Source of the DNA: Ectorhizobium quercum
Lineage (GTDB): Bacteria; Pseudomonadota; Alphaproteobacteria; Rhizobiales; Rhizobiaceae
NCBI RefSeq assembly: GCF_026552795.1
Contig: NZ_JANFPI010000005.1
Span: forward strand, 124,001 to 188,000
Length of the DNA stretch: 64,000 bases
Direction of reading: 5' to 3'
Made by a program: the position numbers and the translations under genes. Shown here piece after piece: positions 18,927 to 27,716 of the stretch; position 1 is the first letter of the stretch; each line of letters begins with the position of its first letter. The notes beneath the pieces are model-generated. The model ran no database searches and was not told where the DNA came from. It saw nothing but the letters and a program-made list of their open reading frames with translations.

Positions 18927-18991
18927 GCCGCCGGCTTTCGCACACCCGCAAGGCCGTAGGGGAGCGGCCTTGGGGTGCGAGAGCCGGCGGC
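18927..18991 (-). terminator. Very long hairpin downstream of the csbD-like gene
   Basis: Arms 18927-18956 and 18965-18991 pair almost completely (27-30 nt with a few mismatches and bulges) around an 8-nt loop. The structure lies 25 bp beyond the CsbD stop and 50 bp before the metallopeptidase start on the same strand. There is no T tract after it, so it may act as a terminator, a processing site or an mRNA stabiliser. Confidence 0.5.
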
Positions 18992-19016
18992 GGAACCCGC
19001 CGAAGCGGGGGAACTG

Positions 19017-19208
19017 TTACAGACGGTCGACCGCGTTCTTCAACGTGTCCTTCGCCTTGCCGGTGGCGACCTGGGCCTTGCCCTTGCCTTCCTGCACAGC
19101 GCCCTTGGCCTGGAGCTTGGGATTGTCGGTCGCCTTGCCGACGGCCTTCTTGGTCTTGCCCGCCACTTCGTTGGCGGTACCCTTGATCTTGTCGGAGGTG
19201 CTACCCAT
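19017..19208 (-). CDS. CsbD-family stress protein
   Basis: A 63-aa, highly charged, Lys/Ala/Gly-rich protein that opens MGSTSDKIKGTANEVAGK and continues with amphipathic repeats (GKATDNPKLQAKG, GKGKAQVATGKAKD). This is the CsbD pattern, a small family induced by general stress; its biochemical role is unknown. A good GAGGAGAA-type ribosome site precedes the ATG. The leader carries a small perfect stem at 19233-19251 (CCATCGC with GCGATGG), which might modulate expression. Control by an alphaproteobacterial general stress factor is plausible but not shown. Confidence 0.92.
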   Translation of the reverse strand: MGSTSDKIKGTANEVAGKTKKAVGKATDNPKLQAKGAVQEGKGKAQVATGKAKDTLKNAVDRL

Positions 19209-19300
19209 CGCTGTGTTTCTCCTCTGTTCGTTCCATCGCGTTATGCGATGGTCGAAAGGAGAACGCGGCAGATTCGATTTGGTTCCGGGCCCTCGCGGGA

Positions 19301-19906
19301 TCAGGCGTGGCCGGCCTCGCGCGACAGCATCGCGGGGTTGATACCCAGAAGCGCCAGCGCCTGATCGTACTTCGCCTCCAGCGGCGTGTCGAAGATCAAC
19401 CGCTCATCGGCCGGGCAGGTCAGCCAGCCGTTGGACGAGATCTCGCGTTCCAGCTGCCCCGGACCCCAGCCGGAATAGCCGAGCAGCATGGCGGCCTTGC
19501 GCGGCCCCCTGCCGCCCGAAATGGCGCGGACGATGTCGAGCGTGGCGGTCAGCGAAATCTCGTCGCTGACGGGAATGGACGACTCGCTGGAATAGTCGTC
19601 GCTGTGCAGGACGAAACCGCGCCCGGTCTCCACCGGACCGCCGCTCTGGATCGGGAACCGCCGGGCGCTTTCCGGCAGGCGGATCGCCTCGTCGTCCCCC
19701 ACCATGTCGAGATGCAGCAGGACATCCGTAAAGCTCAATGCCTGGGAGCGGTTGATGATGAAGCCCATAGCGCCTTCCTGCGTATGGGCGCAGATATAGA
19801 CGACGGCACGCGAGAAATTGTGATCCTCCATGCTGGGCATGGCGATCAGGAAATGGCCGTCGAGAAAACCGCGCTCTCTCTTGTCCACAAGCGTCGACAG
19901 GGTCAT
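19301..19906 (-). CDS. YqgE/AlgH-family protein (DUF179)
   Basis: A 201-aa protein carrying the diagnostic YqgE/AlgH segments: [43 protein letters not shown] and [12 protein letters not shown]. The family is nearly universal in proteobacteria and has a compact cytosolic fold. Its function is not established, although AlgH was once linked to alginate regulation. The length is slightly above the 185-190 aa norm because of a rhizobial N-terminal extension. It faces the DsbD-alpha-like gene across 163 bp. Confidence 0.93.
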   Translation of the reverse strand: MTLSTLVDKRERGFLDGHFLIAMPSMEDHNFSRAVVYICAHTQEGAMGFIINRSQALSFTDVLLHLDMVGDDEAIRLPESARRFPIQSGGPVETGRGFVLHSDDYSSESSIPVSDEISLTATLDIVRAISGGRGPRKAAMLLGYSGWGPGQLEREISSNGWLTCPADERLIFDTPLEAKYDQALALLGINPAMLSREAGHA

Positions 19907-20069
19907 CCATGCCTCCGTTCGGGCCGCGGCCTGGCCTCAGGCGGCTTCGTGACCCGTTCATGCAGGATGCGGCATCCGGCAGCGTCAATCAACCCGAATC
20001 AACGGAAAATGATCGGCCGGCATGCCGCGGAGACTGGAGAGCGGCGCGGCGATGCGCTAAAGCCGCGGC

Positions 20070-20873
20070 ATGAAAACAACGATGCGCGCGCTCACTCTCC
20101 TCGTTTCCTTCCTCCTGTTTCCCGCCCTTGCGGATGCGGGCATCTCCGGCTGGGCGGAAAATCCCGGTGCGCGCATGCGCATCGTCGTCCTGCCGCCGGA
20201 CGCCGACGGCCACATCCGCGGCGCGCTCGAAATCGAGCCGACGGCGGGCTGGATCACCTACTGGCGCGAGCCGGGCGATGCGGGGACGCCGCCGCAGATC
20301 ACGATCGCGCCGGAAAGCGGGCTCTCGCTCGACGCCCTGCGCTTTCCGCCGCCCAAGACCTTCCGGCAGAACGGCGTGCGCGACATCGGTTACGACGGGC
20401 CCGTCGCCCTGCCCTTCACCCTCAAGGGAAACGCGAAGACCGGAACGCTCAAGGCCAGCGCCTTCATCGGCATCTGCAAGGAAATCTGCATTCCCTTCCA
20501 GGCCGAGTTCGAGGTGCCGCTGCAAGGGGCGGGCAGCGAGGCGGAGGCCGTGGTGCAAAAGGCCGAGGCCCGCCTGCCCGAAGCGCCTTCGGCCGACTTC
20601 TTCGCTAGCAAGCCGCGCATCGGCGCGGACGGCCGGACCGTGACCGTTCCCGTCCGCCTGCCCGAGGCCGGGGACTGGCCCGCCTTCTACCTGACCGGCC
20701 CGGAAGGCTACGTCTATCTCGACCCCTCGCTCGAACAGGGGGGCAAGTCCGACACCTACGCGATCTTCCGCGTCGAGGAACTTCCGCGCGGCTACACGCT
20801 TTCGGGCAAGACGTGGACGCTTCTTGCCGTCTCCGGCCAGCGCGCGATGGAAACGCCGCTTGTTTTTGACTGA
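20070..20873 (+). CDS. Stand-alone DsbD N-terminal-domain protein, secreted
   Basis: A 267-aa protein with a signal peptide (MRALTLLVSFLLFPALADA) and a predicted immunoglobulin-like DsbD-alpha domain. It includes GWITYWREPGDAGTPP and the cysteine pair C136/C140 in GICKEICIPF, the position of the redox pair of nDsbD though with CX3C spacing. In E. coli this domain passes electrons from membrane DsbD to periplasmic partners; here no membrane electron-transfer domain is fused or adjacent. It probably works in periplasmic thiol transfer or ScsB-like copper/redox handling. The upstream ATG (20070) was kept, as the next ATG shortens the basic n-region. Confidence 0.85.
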   Translation: MKTTMRALTLLVSFLLFPALADAGISGWAENPGARMRIVVLPPDADGHIRGALEIEPTAGWITYWREPGDAGTPPQITIAPESGLSLDALRFPPPKTFRQNGVRDIGYDGPVALPFTLKGNAKTGTLKASAFIGICKEICIPFQAEFEVPLQGAGSEAEAVVQKAEARLPEAPSADFFASKPRIGADGRTVTVPVRLPEAGDWPAFYLTGPEGYVYLDPSLEQGGKSDTYAIFRVEELPRGYTLSGKTWTLLAVSGQRAMETPLVFD

Positions 20874-20943
20874 CGTCAACCTATAGTCCCTTGAGAGCAA
20901 AGCGCGGCTTCCCGGCCGCGCTCCAATCGAGGAGACGACTATC

Positions 20944-21429
20944 ATGACCATTGCCATCGGCGACACGATCCCGGCCGCGACCTTCAAGGAAAAGACGGCG
21001 GACGGCCCGGCCGAGATCACCACCGAACAGCTCTTCAAGGGCAAGAAGGTGGTGCTGTTCGCGGTGCCGGGCGCCTTCACGCCGACCTGCACCCTGAACC
21101 ACCTGCCCGGCTATGTCGAAAACTACAACCTGCTCGTCGAGAAGGGCATCGACGACGTCGCCGTAGTCGCCGTCAACGACTGGCACGTCATGAGTGCCTG
21201 GGCGCAGGCCTCCGGCGGCTTCGGCAAGATCCGCTTCCTGGCCGACTGGGACGCCTCCTTCACCAAGGCGCTCGGCCTCGATATCGACCTTTCCGGCGGC
21301 GGCCTCGGCGTGCGCTCCAAGCGCTACGCGATGATCGTCGACGACGGCGTGGTGAAGCACATCGCCGTCGAGGAAAACCCCGGTCAGGCCACGGTCTCCA
21401 GCGCCTCGTCCATCCTCGAGCAGCTCTGA
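20944..21429 (+). CDS. Peroxiredoxin, Prx5 type, single-cysteine
   Basis: A 161-aa thiol peroxidase. The active site PGAFTPTCT contains the peroxidatic C49 with the conserved Thr and a downstream Arg (GVRSKRYAM). No other cysteine is present, so the resolving thiol must come from glutathione, glutaredoxin or thioredoxin. This makes it a one-Cys member of the type II/Prx5 group that reduces hydrogen peroxide and alkyl hydroperoxides in the cytosol. An AGGAGACG ribosome site precedes the ATG. It lies 70 bp after the DsbD-like gene and may share its redox theme. Confidence 0.95.
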   Translation: MTIAIGDTIPAATFKEKTADGPAEITTEQLFKGKKVVLFAVPGAFTPTCTLNHLPGYVENYNLLVEKGIDDVAVVAVNDWHVMSAWAQASGGFGKIRFLADWDASFTKALGLDIDLSGGGLGVRSKRYAMIVDDGVVKHIAVEENPGQATVSSASSILEQL

Positions 21430-21497
21430 GCCGTTCCGGCGGAAACGCGAAGGCGCGGGATGCAAGGCCCGCGCCTCAAGCAGCCGATAATCGGCTC

Positions 21498-21592
21498 ATC
21501 GCTCTCTTTCGTCATGGTCGGGCCTGACCCGACCATCCACCGCGCCGCTTGCGGCGTGGACCCTCGGCTCAAGGCCGAGGGTGACGAAGGAG
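21498..21592. repeat. Dispersed intergenic repeat, family B copy 1
   Basis: A 95-bp element begins ATCGCTCTCTTTCGTCATGG and contains three nested inverted repeats (TGGTCGGG/CCCGACCA, CGCCGC/GCGGCG and CCCTCGGC/GCCGAGGG). An inverted copy at 42295-42390 matches it at nearly every position by eye. It lies between the convergent peroxiredoxin and Dabb genes. No coding capacity was recognised. This is typical of rhizobial REP/RIME-like DNA. Confidence 0.85.
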
Positions 21593-21628
21593 AGGTGGTG
21601 AATACGAAGGCACGGACCCCGCTCCGTC

Positions 21629-21937
21629 TCACATCTCGATATCGTAGACGATGATGCCGGCCAGCCCGCCATCCAGCGACTGGACGATCCGCTCGCTGAC
21701 GGCGCGGTGCGCGGGATGGGCGAGATAGCGGTCGCGGGCGTCCGTGGTGTCGAAGGTCACGACGAAACCGTCGAGGAAACCGCCGTCGAGATGCTCCGGC
21801 GAGACGTTCGGGCCGGCCTTGATGCTGGCGACACCCGGGATCACGCTCTTGAGGCTCGCGACATCGCGATAGAGCGCCTCTTTCTCCTCCGCCGTCGTCG
21901 CAGCCTTGAGACGTAGAAACACGCAGTGCAGGATCAT
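21629..21937 (-). CDS. Dabb-family (stress-responsive A/B barrel) protein
   Basis: A 102-aa protein of the dimeric alpha/beta-barrel (Dabb) fold. It opens MILHCVFLRLKA, then has a helix with SLKSVIPGVASIKAGPN and a strand DGFVVTFDTTDARDRYLAHPAH, the conserved core. Members form dimers and occur as stress-induced proteins or small oxygenase/cyclase-like enzymes; the substrate is unknown. The ATG at 21937 is preceded by ACAGGAGAAG. It lies downstream of rnhA, on the same strand, beyond a perfect hairpin. Confidence 0.88.
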   Translation of the reverse strand: MILHCVFLRLKAATTAEEKEALYRDVASLKSVIPGVASIKAGPNVSPEHLDGGFLDGFVVTFDTTDARDRYLAHPAHRAVSERIVQSLDGGLAGIIVYDIEM

Positions 21938-21959
21938 CGTCGGCTTCTCCTGTTTGAAC

Positions 21960-21986
21960 CGGTTCCGGGCAGAGCCCCCGGAACCG
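21960..21986 (-). terminator. Perfect 10-bp hairpin abutting the rnhA stop
   Basis: Arms 21960-21969 and 21977-21986 are fully complementary with a 7-nt loop. The stem starts at the base next to the rnhA stop codon and ends about 12 bp before the ribosome site of the Dabb gene. No T tract follows. It could terminate, attenuate or protect the thrB-rnhA mRNA. Confidence 0.55.
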
Positions 21987-22427
21987 CTACTTTCTTCTGT
22001 AGGGCTCCATGCCGCGCCGGGCAAGCTCGTCCGCGCGCTCGTTCTCGGGGTGGCCGGCATGTCCCTTGACCCAGTGCAGCGTCACCTTGTGGCGGCCGCG
22101 GGCCTCCTCCAGCGCCTGCCAGAGTTCGGCATTCTTGACCGGCTTCCTGTCGGCGGTCTTCCAGCCGTTCTTCTTCCAGCCGAAAATCCACTTGGAAATG
22201 CCGTCCTTCACATAGGCGCTGTCGGTATAGAGATCGACCTCGCAAGGCGACTTCAGGGCGTTCAGGGCCGAGATCGCCGCCATCAGCTCCATGCGGTTGT
22301 TGGTCGTCTCGGCCTCGCCGCCGCACAATTCCTTCTCGACCTCGCCATAGCGCAGGACCGCGCCCCAGCCGCCGGGGCCGGGATTGCCGGAACAGGCGCC
22401 GTCGGTGAAGATATCGACATGCTTCAT
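21987..22427 (-). CDS. rnhA: Ribonuclease HI
   Basis: A 146-aa enzyme that degrades RNA in RNA-DNA hybrids. All catalytic acids are seen: Asp in [16 protein letters not shown], Glu in NNRMELMA, Asp in LYTDSAYV, and the last Asp in [12 protein letters not shown]. The basic protrusion ([16 protein letters not shown]) is present. The ATG at 22427 overlaps the thrB stop (TGATG); the GTG one codon upstream is an unlikely alternative. Pairing with thrB in this order is conserved in Rhizobiales. Confidence 0.97.
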   Translation of the reverse strand: MKHVDIFTDGACSGNPGPGGWGAVLRYGEVEKELCGGEAETTNNRMELMAAISALNALKSPCEVDLYTDSAYVKDGISKWIFGWKKNGWKTADRKPVKNAELWQALEEARGRHKVTLHWVKGHAGHPENERADELARRGMEPYRRK

Positions 22428-23392
22428 CACACGTCGATCCCGTATTCGCCGGGCGAGACGACGCCGCGGTGGAAACGCAGCTTGCCCAGATATTCGAGCG
22501 GGTCCTTCTTCACCACGAGCGCACCCGCCGGCGTCGTCAGCCAGTCGTAGAGGCGGGTAAGGAAGAAGCGCAGCGCCGATCCCCGCGCCAGCGTCGGCAG
22601 GGCGGCGATTTCCGCGTCGCTCAGGGCGCGGACCGAGCGGTAGCCTTCCAGAAGCGCCCTGCCCTTGGTGACGTTATAGTCGCCGTTCTTCTCGAAGCAC
22701 CAGGCGTTCAGGCATATCGACACGTCATAGGCCAGCATGTCGTTGCAGGCGAAATAGAAGTCGATCAGGCCGGAGAGCCGGTCGCCGAGGAAGAAGACGT
22801 TGTCCGGAAAGAGATCGGCGTGGATCACGCCCTGCGGCAGGTCGTTCGGCCAGTTTTGCGAGAAGAAGGCCATTTCCGCGCCGATTTCGTCCTCCAGCCC
22901 CTTTTCCACCTCGTCGGCGCGGGCGGCGGATTTCTCCCACAAGCCCTTCCAGCCTTCCAGCGACAGGGCATTCGGCCGCTTCAGCGCGAAATCGGCGCCG
23001 GCAAGGTGCATGGCAGCCAGCGCCGCGCCCACTTCCCGGCAATGCCGGGCCTCCGGCTTCCGCAGCCACATGCCCTCGAGAAAGGAGATCAGCGCCGCCG
23101 GACGGCCCGAAAGCTCACCGAGAAGCGCGCCGTCCCTGCGCGGCAGCGGCAGGGGGCAGGTCAGCCCGCGGCTTGCCAGATGCTCCATCAGGCCGAGGAA
23201 GAACGGCAGGTCGCCCCTGTCCACCCGCTTTTCGTAGAGCGTCAGGATCAGCGGGGCCTTCGTCGTGTGCAGCAGGAAGTTGGAGTTCTCGACCCCTTCC
23301 GCGATGCCCTTGTAGGACAGCAGATCCCCCGCATCGTATGCGGTGAGGAAATTCCTGAGATCGACCTCGTTGATATCGGTATAGACTGCCAC
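22427..23392 (-). CDS. thrB: Homoserine kinase
   Basis: A 321-aa homoserine kinase of the aminoglycoside-phosphotransferase-like class (not the GHMP class). It phosphorylates homoserine for threonine synthesis. The catalytic loop is [13 protein letters not shown] (HxDxxxxN), followed by the Mg-binding LIDFYFA. The N-terminal [16 protein letters not shown] and SNFLLHT are family hallmarks. It probably supplies the substrate of thrC encoded at 11.3 kb. Its stop is shared with the rnhA start, and ispH lies 114 bp upstream on the same strand. Confidence 0.97.
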   Translation of the reverse strand: MAVYTDINEVDLRNFLTAYDAGDLLSYKGIAEGVENSNFLLHTTKAPLILTLYEKRVDRGDLPFFLGLMEHLASRGLTCPLPLPRRDGALLGELSGRPAALISFLEGMWLRKPEARHCREVGAALAAMHLAGADFALKRPNALSLEGWKGLWEKSAARADEVEKGLEDEIGAEMAFFSQNWPNDLPQGVIHADLFPDNVFFLGDRLSGLIDFYFACNDMLAYDVSICLNAWCFEKNGDYNVTKGRALLEGYRSVRALSDAEIAALPTLARGSALRFFLTRLYDWLTTPAGALVVKKDPLEYLGKLRFHRGVVSPGEYGIDV

Positions 23393-23506
23393 GCCTGAAG
23401 ACTCGCCGCTTTGCTTCGTTCGCCGAACGGGATGGCATCGGCGGCGGGCGAGGTCAAGAGCGGGCGGAGCGAATGGCCGTGGCTTCCGGGGCCACGTCCG
23501 GCCCGG

Positions 23507-24556
23507 TCAAACCCGCGGCGGCGGGGCCTGGTCGCCGTTGACGAAGGCCATGTCGGCGACGGTGAGTTCAAGGCTGCGCAATTCGCGGTTGACGAGGAAA
23601 TGCTCGTTTTCCTCCGTCGTGATCGCCAGGTCGACGGTCGCGTCGAATCGTTCCTTGAAGGCGGCGATGATCTCGTCGACGATGACCTCCGGCGCGGATG
23701 CGCCGGCCGACAGGCCGAGCGTTCCGATCGTGCCTATCTCGTCCCAGTCGAGTTCCGAGGCGCGCTGCACGAGAAGCGAGCGCTTTGCGCCGGCCTTCAG
23801 CGCCACTTCCACCAGCCGCTTCGAATTCGACGAATTGGGCGCGCCGACGACGATGAAGAGATCGCAGCCGGGCGCGGCCTGCTTCACCGCTTCCTGACGG
23901 TTGGTGGTGGCATAGCAGATGGAATCGGCCGCCGGTGCCTGAAGGGCCGGGAACCGCTCCTGAAGCCTTGCGATGACGCCGGCCGTATCGTCGACGGACA
24001 GCGTCGTCTGCGTCACGAAGCCGAGATTGTCCGGATCGACCGGCGGCTCCCAGACGCTGGCGTCCTCGACCGTCTCGACCAGCGAGACGGAGCCTTCGGG
24101 AAGCTGGCCCATCGTGCCGATCACTTCAGGATGCCCGGCATGGCCGATCAGAATGACATGGCGCCCGAGGCGCTGGTGGCGCATGGCCTGCTTGTGAACC
24201 TTCGACACCAGCGGGCAGGTCGCGTCGAGATAGAAGAGATTGCGGGCGGTGGCATCCGCCGGAACGGATTTCGGCACGCCGTGGGCCGAGAAGACCACCG
24301 GCTGGGCGCGGTGTTCGGCCGGGATCTCGTCCAGTTCCTCGACGAAGACGGCGCCCTTGGCTTCCAGTCCCTCGACCACATAGCGGTTATGGACGATTTC
24401 GTGGCGCACGTAGACGGGCGCGCCATAGGCCTTGAGCGCCAGAACGACGATCTGGATGGCACGGTCCACGCCGGCGCAGAAGCCGCGCGGGCCGCACAGG
24501 CGTATCGTCAGGGAGGGCTTGATCACATCAGGGGTCATGCTCGGTCCGCTTTTCAT
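23507..24556 (-). CDS. ispH: 4-hydroxy-3-methylbut-2-enyl diphosphate reductase
   Basis: This is the last enzyme of the MEP isoprenoid pathway, making IPP and DMAPP with a [4Fe-4S] cluster. It has 349 aa. The three cluster cysteines are in [26 protein letters not shown] and [10 protein letters not shown], and SAHGVP and the Glu in TTLSVDDT are present. The ATG at 24556 has a GAGGAAAG ribosome site; an in-frame ATG six codons later (MTPDV) is possible. The pathway's first gene, dxs, lies at 48.9 kb in the same window. The ispH-thrB-rnhA order is common in rhizobia. Confidence 0.97.
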   Translation of the reverse strand: MKSGPSMTPDVIKPSLTIRLCGPRGFCAGVDRAIQIVVLALKAYGAPVYVRHEIVHNRYVVEGLEAKGAVFVEELDEIPAEHRAQPVVFSAHGVPKSVPADATARNLFYLDATCPLVSKVHKQAMRHQRLGRHVILIGHAGHPEVIGTMGQLPEGSVSLVETVEDASVWEPPVDPDNLGFVTQTTLSVDDTAGVIARLQERFPALQAPAADSICYATTNRQEAVKQAAPGCDLFIVVGAPNSSNSKRLVEVALKAGAKRSLLVQRASELDWDEIGTIGTLGLSAGASAPEVIVDEIIAAFKERFDATVDLAITTEENEHFLVNRELRSLELTVADMAFVNGDQAPPPRV

Positions 24557-24752
24557 TTTCTTTCCTCTACAGATCGGGCCGAAAAACGGCAATGCCATTT
24601 CGTCACCCGCCGCTTTCGCTCACAATGGCTTGAGGAAGGGGCCAAATGGTCCTATTTCCGCCCCGTTCCGTTGGAAATGAAGGGGAAGCCCTTTTCTTAT
24701 CGGGCGACGGTCGCCAAGAATGTCAGCAATGATTCGCATTCCAGAGGTACTC

Positions 24753-25325
24753 ATGGGCCTTTCTTCCTTCGCGCGCGCCGGCCTTCTGGCTCTCGCCGCG
24801 GCCACCGCGCTCGCCGCCGTGCCGGCCGGCGCGCAACAGGCGACGCCGGGCAACGGACAGCCGGTTCCCGGCCAGTCCACCAGCGGCGCGCAGCCGCCCG
24901 GCGGCAAGACCTTCGGCGCCTGGTCGCAGGTGTGCGAGACGCCGCCCGGCGCGCAGGCCGAGCAATGCCTGCTCATGCAGAACGTCATCGACCAGGAACG
25001 GCCTGAAGTGGGCCTTTCCGTTGCCGTTCTCAAGACCGCCGACCGCAAGGTGCGCCTGATGCGCATTCTCGCCCCGCTCGGCGTCTGGCTGCACGACGGC
25101 GTCGATCTCTACATCGACGACAAGAAGGCCGGCCGCGCCTATTTCACGCGCTGCTTCCAGGAAGGCTGCACGCTGGAATTCGAGGTGCCGGACGACCTTC
25201 TGAAATCGCTGCGGGCGGGCGACGTCGCCATCTTCGCGCTGAAGGAATCGCCGGACAACGACGAGCGCATCGGCATACCGGTCGATCTCGCCGGCTTTTC
25301 CGAAGGTTACGATTCCCTGCCTTGA
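24753..25325 (+). CDS. Invasion-associated locus B (IalB) family protein
   Basis: A 190-aa secreted protein with a signal peptide (SFARAGLLALAAATALAAVPAGAQ) and a Pro/Gln-rich linker. The IalB domain follows: FGAWSQVCETP, EQCLLMQNVIDQE, LGVWLHDGVDLYIDD, and RCFQEGCTLEFEVPD. Four cysteines are placed to form disulfides. The family was named in Bartonella erythrocyte invasion but is general in rhizobia, where its periplasmic role is unclear. The ATG at 24753 follows an AGAGGT site and gives a normal signal peptide; 24720 is an alternative ATG. Confidence 0.92.
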   Translation: MGLSSFARAGLLALAAATALAAVPAGAQQATPGNGQPVPGQSTSGAQPPGGKTFGAWSQVCETPPGAQAEQCLLMQNVIDQERPEVGLSVAVLKTADRKVRLMRILAPLGVWLHDGVDLYIDDKKAGRAYFTRCFQEGCTLEFEVPDDLLKSLRAGDVAIFALKESPDNDERIGIPVDLAGFSEGYDSLP

Positions 25326-25382
25326 GGGCCGCCGCACCAGACACCATATAGGCGGCAGACCCCGCCAGACCCGGAAGCCGCC

Positions 25383-26801
25383 ATGACCAGCACAGACCTT
25401 CTCTCGCTTTTCGACTGCTCCGAAAGCGAAATCCAGTCCATCGTCTCCTCCGCCCTGCACGGGGCCGACGACGGCGAGCTTTATATCGAGCACGCGCAGG
25501 CGGAATCGCTGACCATCGACGACGGACGGCTGAAGGGCGGCTCGTTCAACACGGACCAGGGCTTCGGCCTGCGGGCGGTGGCGGGCGAGACCGTGGGCTA
25601 TGCCCATGCCGGCGAGATGTCGGCCGCAGCACTCAGGCGCGCCGCCGATGCCGCGGGCGCTGTCGCGCACGGGCATGGCGGCACCTACAGCGAACCGCCG
25701 CAGGGCACCAACCGCAAGCTCTACGGCGAGGAAAACCCGATCGGCAGCCCGAGCTTCGAGGAAAAGGCCAGGCTTCTCCAGACCGTCGACCGCTATCTGC
25801 GCGACAAGGACAGCCGCGTGCGGCAGGTCACGGCCTCCATTGCCGCAAGCTGGCAGGTGGTCGAGATCCTGCGCGCCGACGGCCACCGCGTCCGCGACAT
25901 CCGTCCGATGACGCGCCTCAACATCTCCGTCGTCGCCGGCGAAGGCGACCGGCAGGAATCGGGCAGCTTCGGCTTCGGCGGACGCATGGGCTTCGACGCC
26001 TTCCTCACCGAAGAACACTGGCAGAAGGGCGCCGACGACGCGCTGCGGCAGGCGCTCGTCAATCTTCAGGCCGTCGAGGCCCCGGCGGGCACGATGGACG
26101 TGGTGCTCGGCGCCGGCTGGCCAGGCGTCATGCTGCACGAGGCCGTGGGCCACGGTCTCGAAGGCGACTTCAACCGCAAGAAGACCTCGGCCTTTGCCGG
26201 CCTCCTGGGCGAGATGGTGGCCGCGCCGGGCGTGACCGTCGTCGATGACGGCACGATCGGCGAGCGCCGTGGTTCGCTGACCGTCGACGACGAGGGAACG
26301 CCCTCCGGCTACAACGTGCTGATCGAGGACGGCCGCCTCGTCGGCTACATGCAGGACCGCCAGAACGCCCGGCTGATGGGCATGAAGCCGACCGGCAACG
26401 GCCGCCGGCAGGGCTATTCGCACCGGCCCATGCCGCGCATGACCAACACCTACATGCTCGGCGGCGACAAGACGCCGGACGAGATCATCGCCTCGGTGAA
26501 GAAGGGGCTTTACGCCGTCTCCTTCGGCGGCGGCCAGGTGGACATCACCTCCGGCAAGTTCGTGTTCGGCTGCACCGAGGCCTACCTGATCGAGGACGGA
26601 AAGATCGGCGCGCCGGTGAAGGGTGCGATGCTGATCGGCAACGGGCCGGACGCGATGAAGCGCGTCACGATGGTCGGCAACGACATGAAACTCGACACCG
26701 GCATCGGCAATTGCGGCAAGGCCGGCCAATGGGTCCCGGTCGGCGTCGGCCAGCCGCACCTGCGCATGGACCAGATCACGGTGGGCGGCACCCGGGCCTG
26801 A
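25383..26801 (+). CDS. tldD: Metalloprotease TldD
   Basis: A 472-aa protein that works with TldE/PmbA as a heterodimeric zinc protease for microcin/RiPP precursors and peptide turnover. The metal site HEAVGH lies in VMLHEAVGHGLEGDF, with the distal Cys in FGCTEAYLI. Other TldD blocks include NTDQGFGLRAV, DDEGTPSGYN and PRMTNTYMLGG. No tldE is present in the window, as is usual. Its TGA overlaps the ATG of the VOC gene (TGATG). Confidence 0.97.
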   Translation: MTSTDLLSLFDCSESEIQSIVSSALHGADDGELYIEHAQAESLTIDDGRLKGGSFNTDQGFGLRAVAGETVGYAHAGEMSAAALRRAADAAGAVAHGHGGTYSEPPQGTNRKLYGEENPIGSPSFEEKARLLQTVDRYLRDKDSRVRQVTASIAASWQVVEILRADGHRVRDIRPMTRLNISVVAGEGDRQESGSFGFGGRMGFDAFLTEEHWQKGADDALRQALVNLQAVEAPAGTMDVVLGAGWPGVMLHEAVGHGLEGDFNRKKTSAFAGLLGEMVAAPGVTVVDDGTIGERRGSLTVDDEGTPSGYNVLIEDGRLVGYMQDRQNARLMGMKPTGNGRRQGYSHRPMPRMTNTYMLGGDKTPDEIIASVKKGLYAVSFGGGQVDITSGKFVFGCTEAYLIEDGKIGAPVKGAMLIGNGPDAMKRVTMVGNDMKLDTGIGNCGKAGQWVPVGVGQPHLRMDQITVGGTRA

Positions 26802-27214
26802 TGGGCAATGCGCTCGTTCCCGAACTGGCCGTCACCGACTGGCAGGCCAGCCGCGCCTTCTATTGCAACCTCATCGGTTTCACCGTGCTCTACGAGCGTC
26901 CCGAAGAGGGCTTCAGCTTCCTGACGCTCGATCAGGCCGAACTGATGATCGACCAGATCGGCCTCGGGCGCACCTTCGCGGTCGATGGCGCGCCGCTCGA
27001 ACGCCCGCTCGGGCGCGGTCTCAACCTGCAAATCCGCGTTCCGGACGTCCGCACCATCCTCCCCCGGCTCGAGGCGGCAGGCGTGCCGCTCTACCTGCCG
27101 CTCGAAGAGAAATGGTATCGCCGCGATACCCGCGAAACCGGCAACCGCCAGTTCGCCGTCGCCGACCCCGATGGCTACCTCCTCAGACTGTACGAAGACC
27201 TCGGCGAACGCTGA
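26801..27214 (+). CDS. VOC-family (glyoxalase/bleomycin-resistance-like) protein
   Basis: A 137-aa single vicinal-oxygen-chelate module: LVPELAVTDWQASRAFYCNLIGFTVLYE opens the first beta-alpha-beta unit, and FAVADPDGYLLRLYEDLG closes the second. It resembles bleomycin-resistance/antitoxin-like binding proteins; the aspartate-rich end DPDGYLLRL is typical. No metal-ligand assignment or substrate can be given with confidence. It is coupled to tldD through TGATG and convergent with the MazG-like gene after only 6 bp. Confidence 0.9.
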   Translation: MGNALVPELAVTDWQASRAFYCNLIGFTVLYERPEEGFSFLTLDQAELMIDQIGLGRTFAVDGAPLERPLGRGLNLQIRVPDVRTILPRLEAAGVPLYLPLEEKWYRRDTRETGNRQFAVADPDGYLLRLYEDLGER

Positions 27215-27220
27215 AGCCCG

Positions 27221-27541
27221 TCAACCGTCATCCGGCCTGAACCGCCACTTGCGCTCGACGGCGGCGGCAAGGTCGATACCGTTATTGTGGGCGAAAAGCA
27301 GGATGTGCCCCAGCACGTCGGCGGTCTCGTCCTCCAGATCGCGACGCCTTTCCTCCTCGCTCCTGCCCTTGGCGCGGCCCCGGCCGGACAGGCGGTTCCA
27401 GGCCTGCGTCAGTTCCCCCACCTCCTCGTGAAGCTTGAGCAGGAACCAGTCGGCATCGCGGCGGATGCCGTTCGAATCGGCATAGCGGCGCGAGGCGTCC
27501 TCGAAGCGGCGTTGCAGGTCGGCAAACATTTTGTTCTCCAT
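27221..27541 (-). CDS. MazG-like / PRA-PH-type NTP pyrophosphohydrolase
   Basis: A 106-aa all-alpha NTP pyrophosphatase. The metal-binding acidic motifs are seen: EEVGELTQAW supplies ExxE and DETADVLGH supplies ExxD. It therefore probably hydrolyses a nucleoside triphosphate to the monophosphate, as a house-cleaning enzyme. It is shorter than MazG and unlike HisE in context. The ATG at 27541 is preferred over a TTG 12 bases upstream. Confidence 0.88.
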   Translation of the reverse strand: MENKMFADLQRRFEDASRRYADSNGIRRDADWFLLKLHEEVGELTQAWNRLSGRGRAKGRSEEERRRDLEDETADVLGHILLFAHNNGIDLAAAVERKWRFRPDDG

Positions 27542-27716
27542 TTGTTCACGCAAAAATAATCAGGATTCGGACCGGCTGTCCACCGTTTTCGCGGTGGGCG
27601 GCTGTCTTGGGAGAACCCTTGCAAAGCCACGCCGTGGAGCGCTAGACCGGAGGGCGCGTAGCCGTTGCGACGGCACGCGGTCTTCGTTTCGTGCCTCCCA
27701 TCCGGAAACCGGTTCC

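Noticed and set aside
20866..20886. TTGACT...CTATAG as a promoter of the peroxiredoxin gene
   Set aside because: The spacing is only about 9 bp, too short for a sigma-70 promoter.
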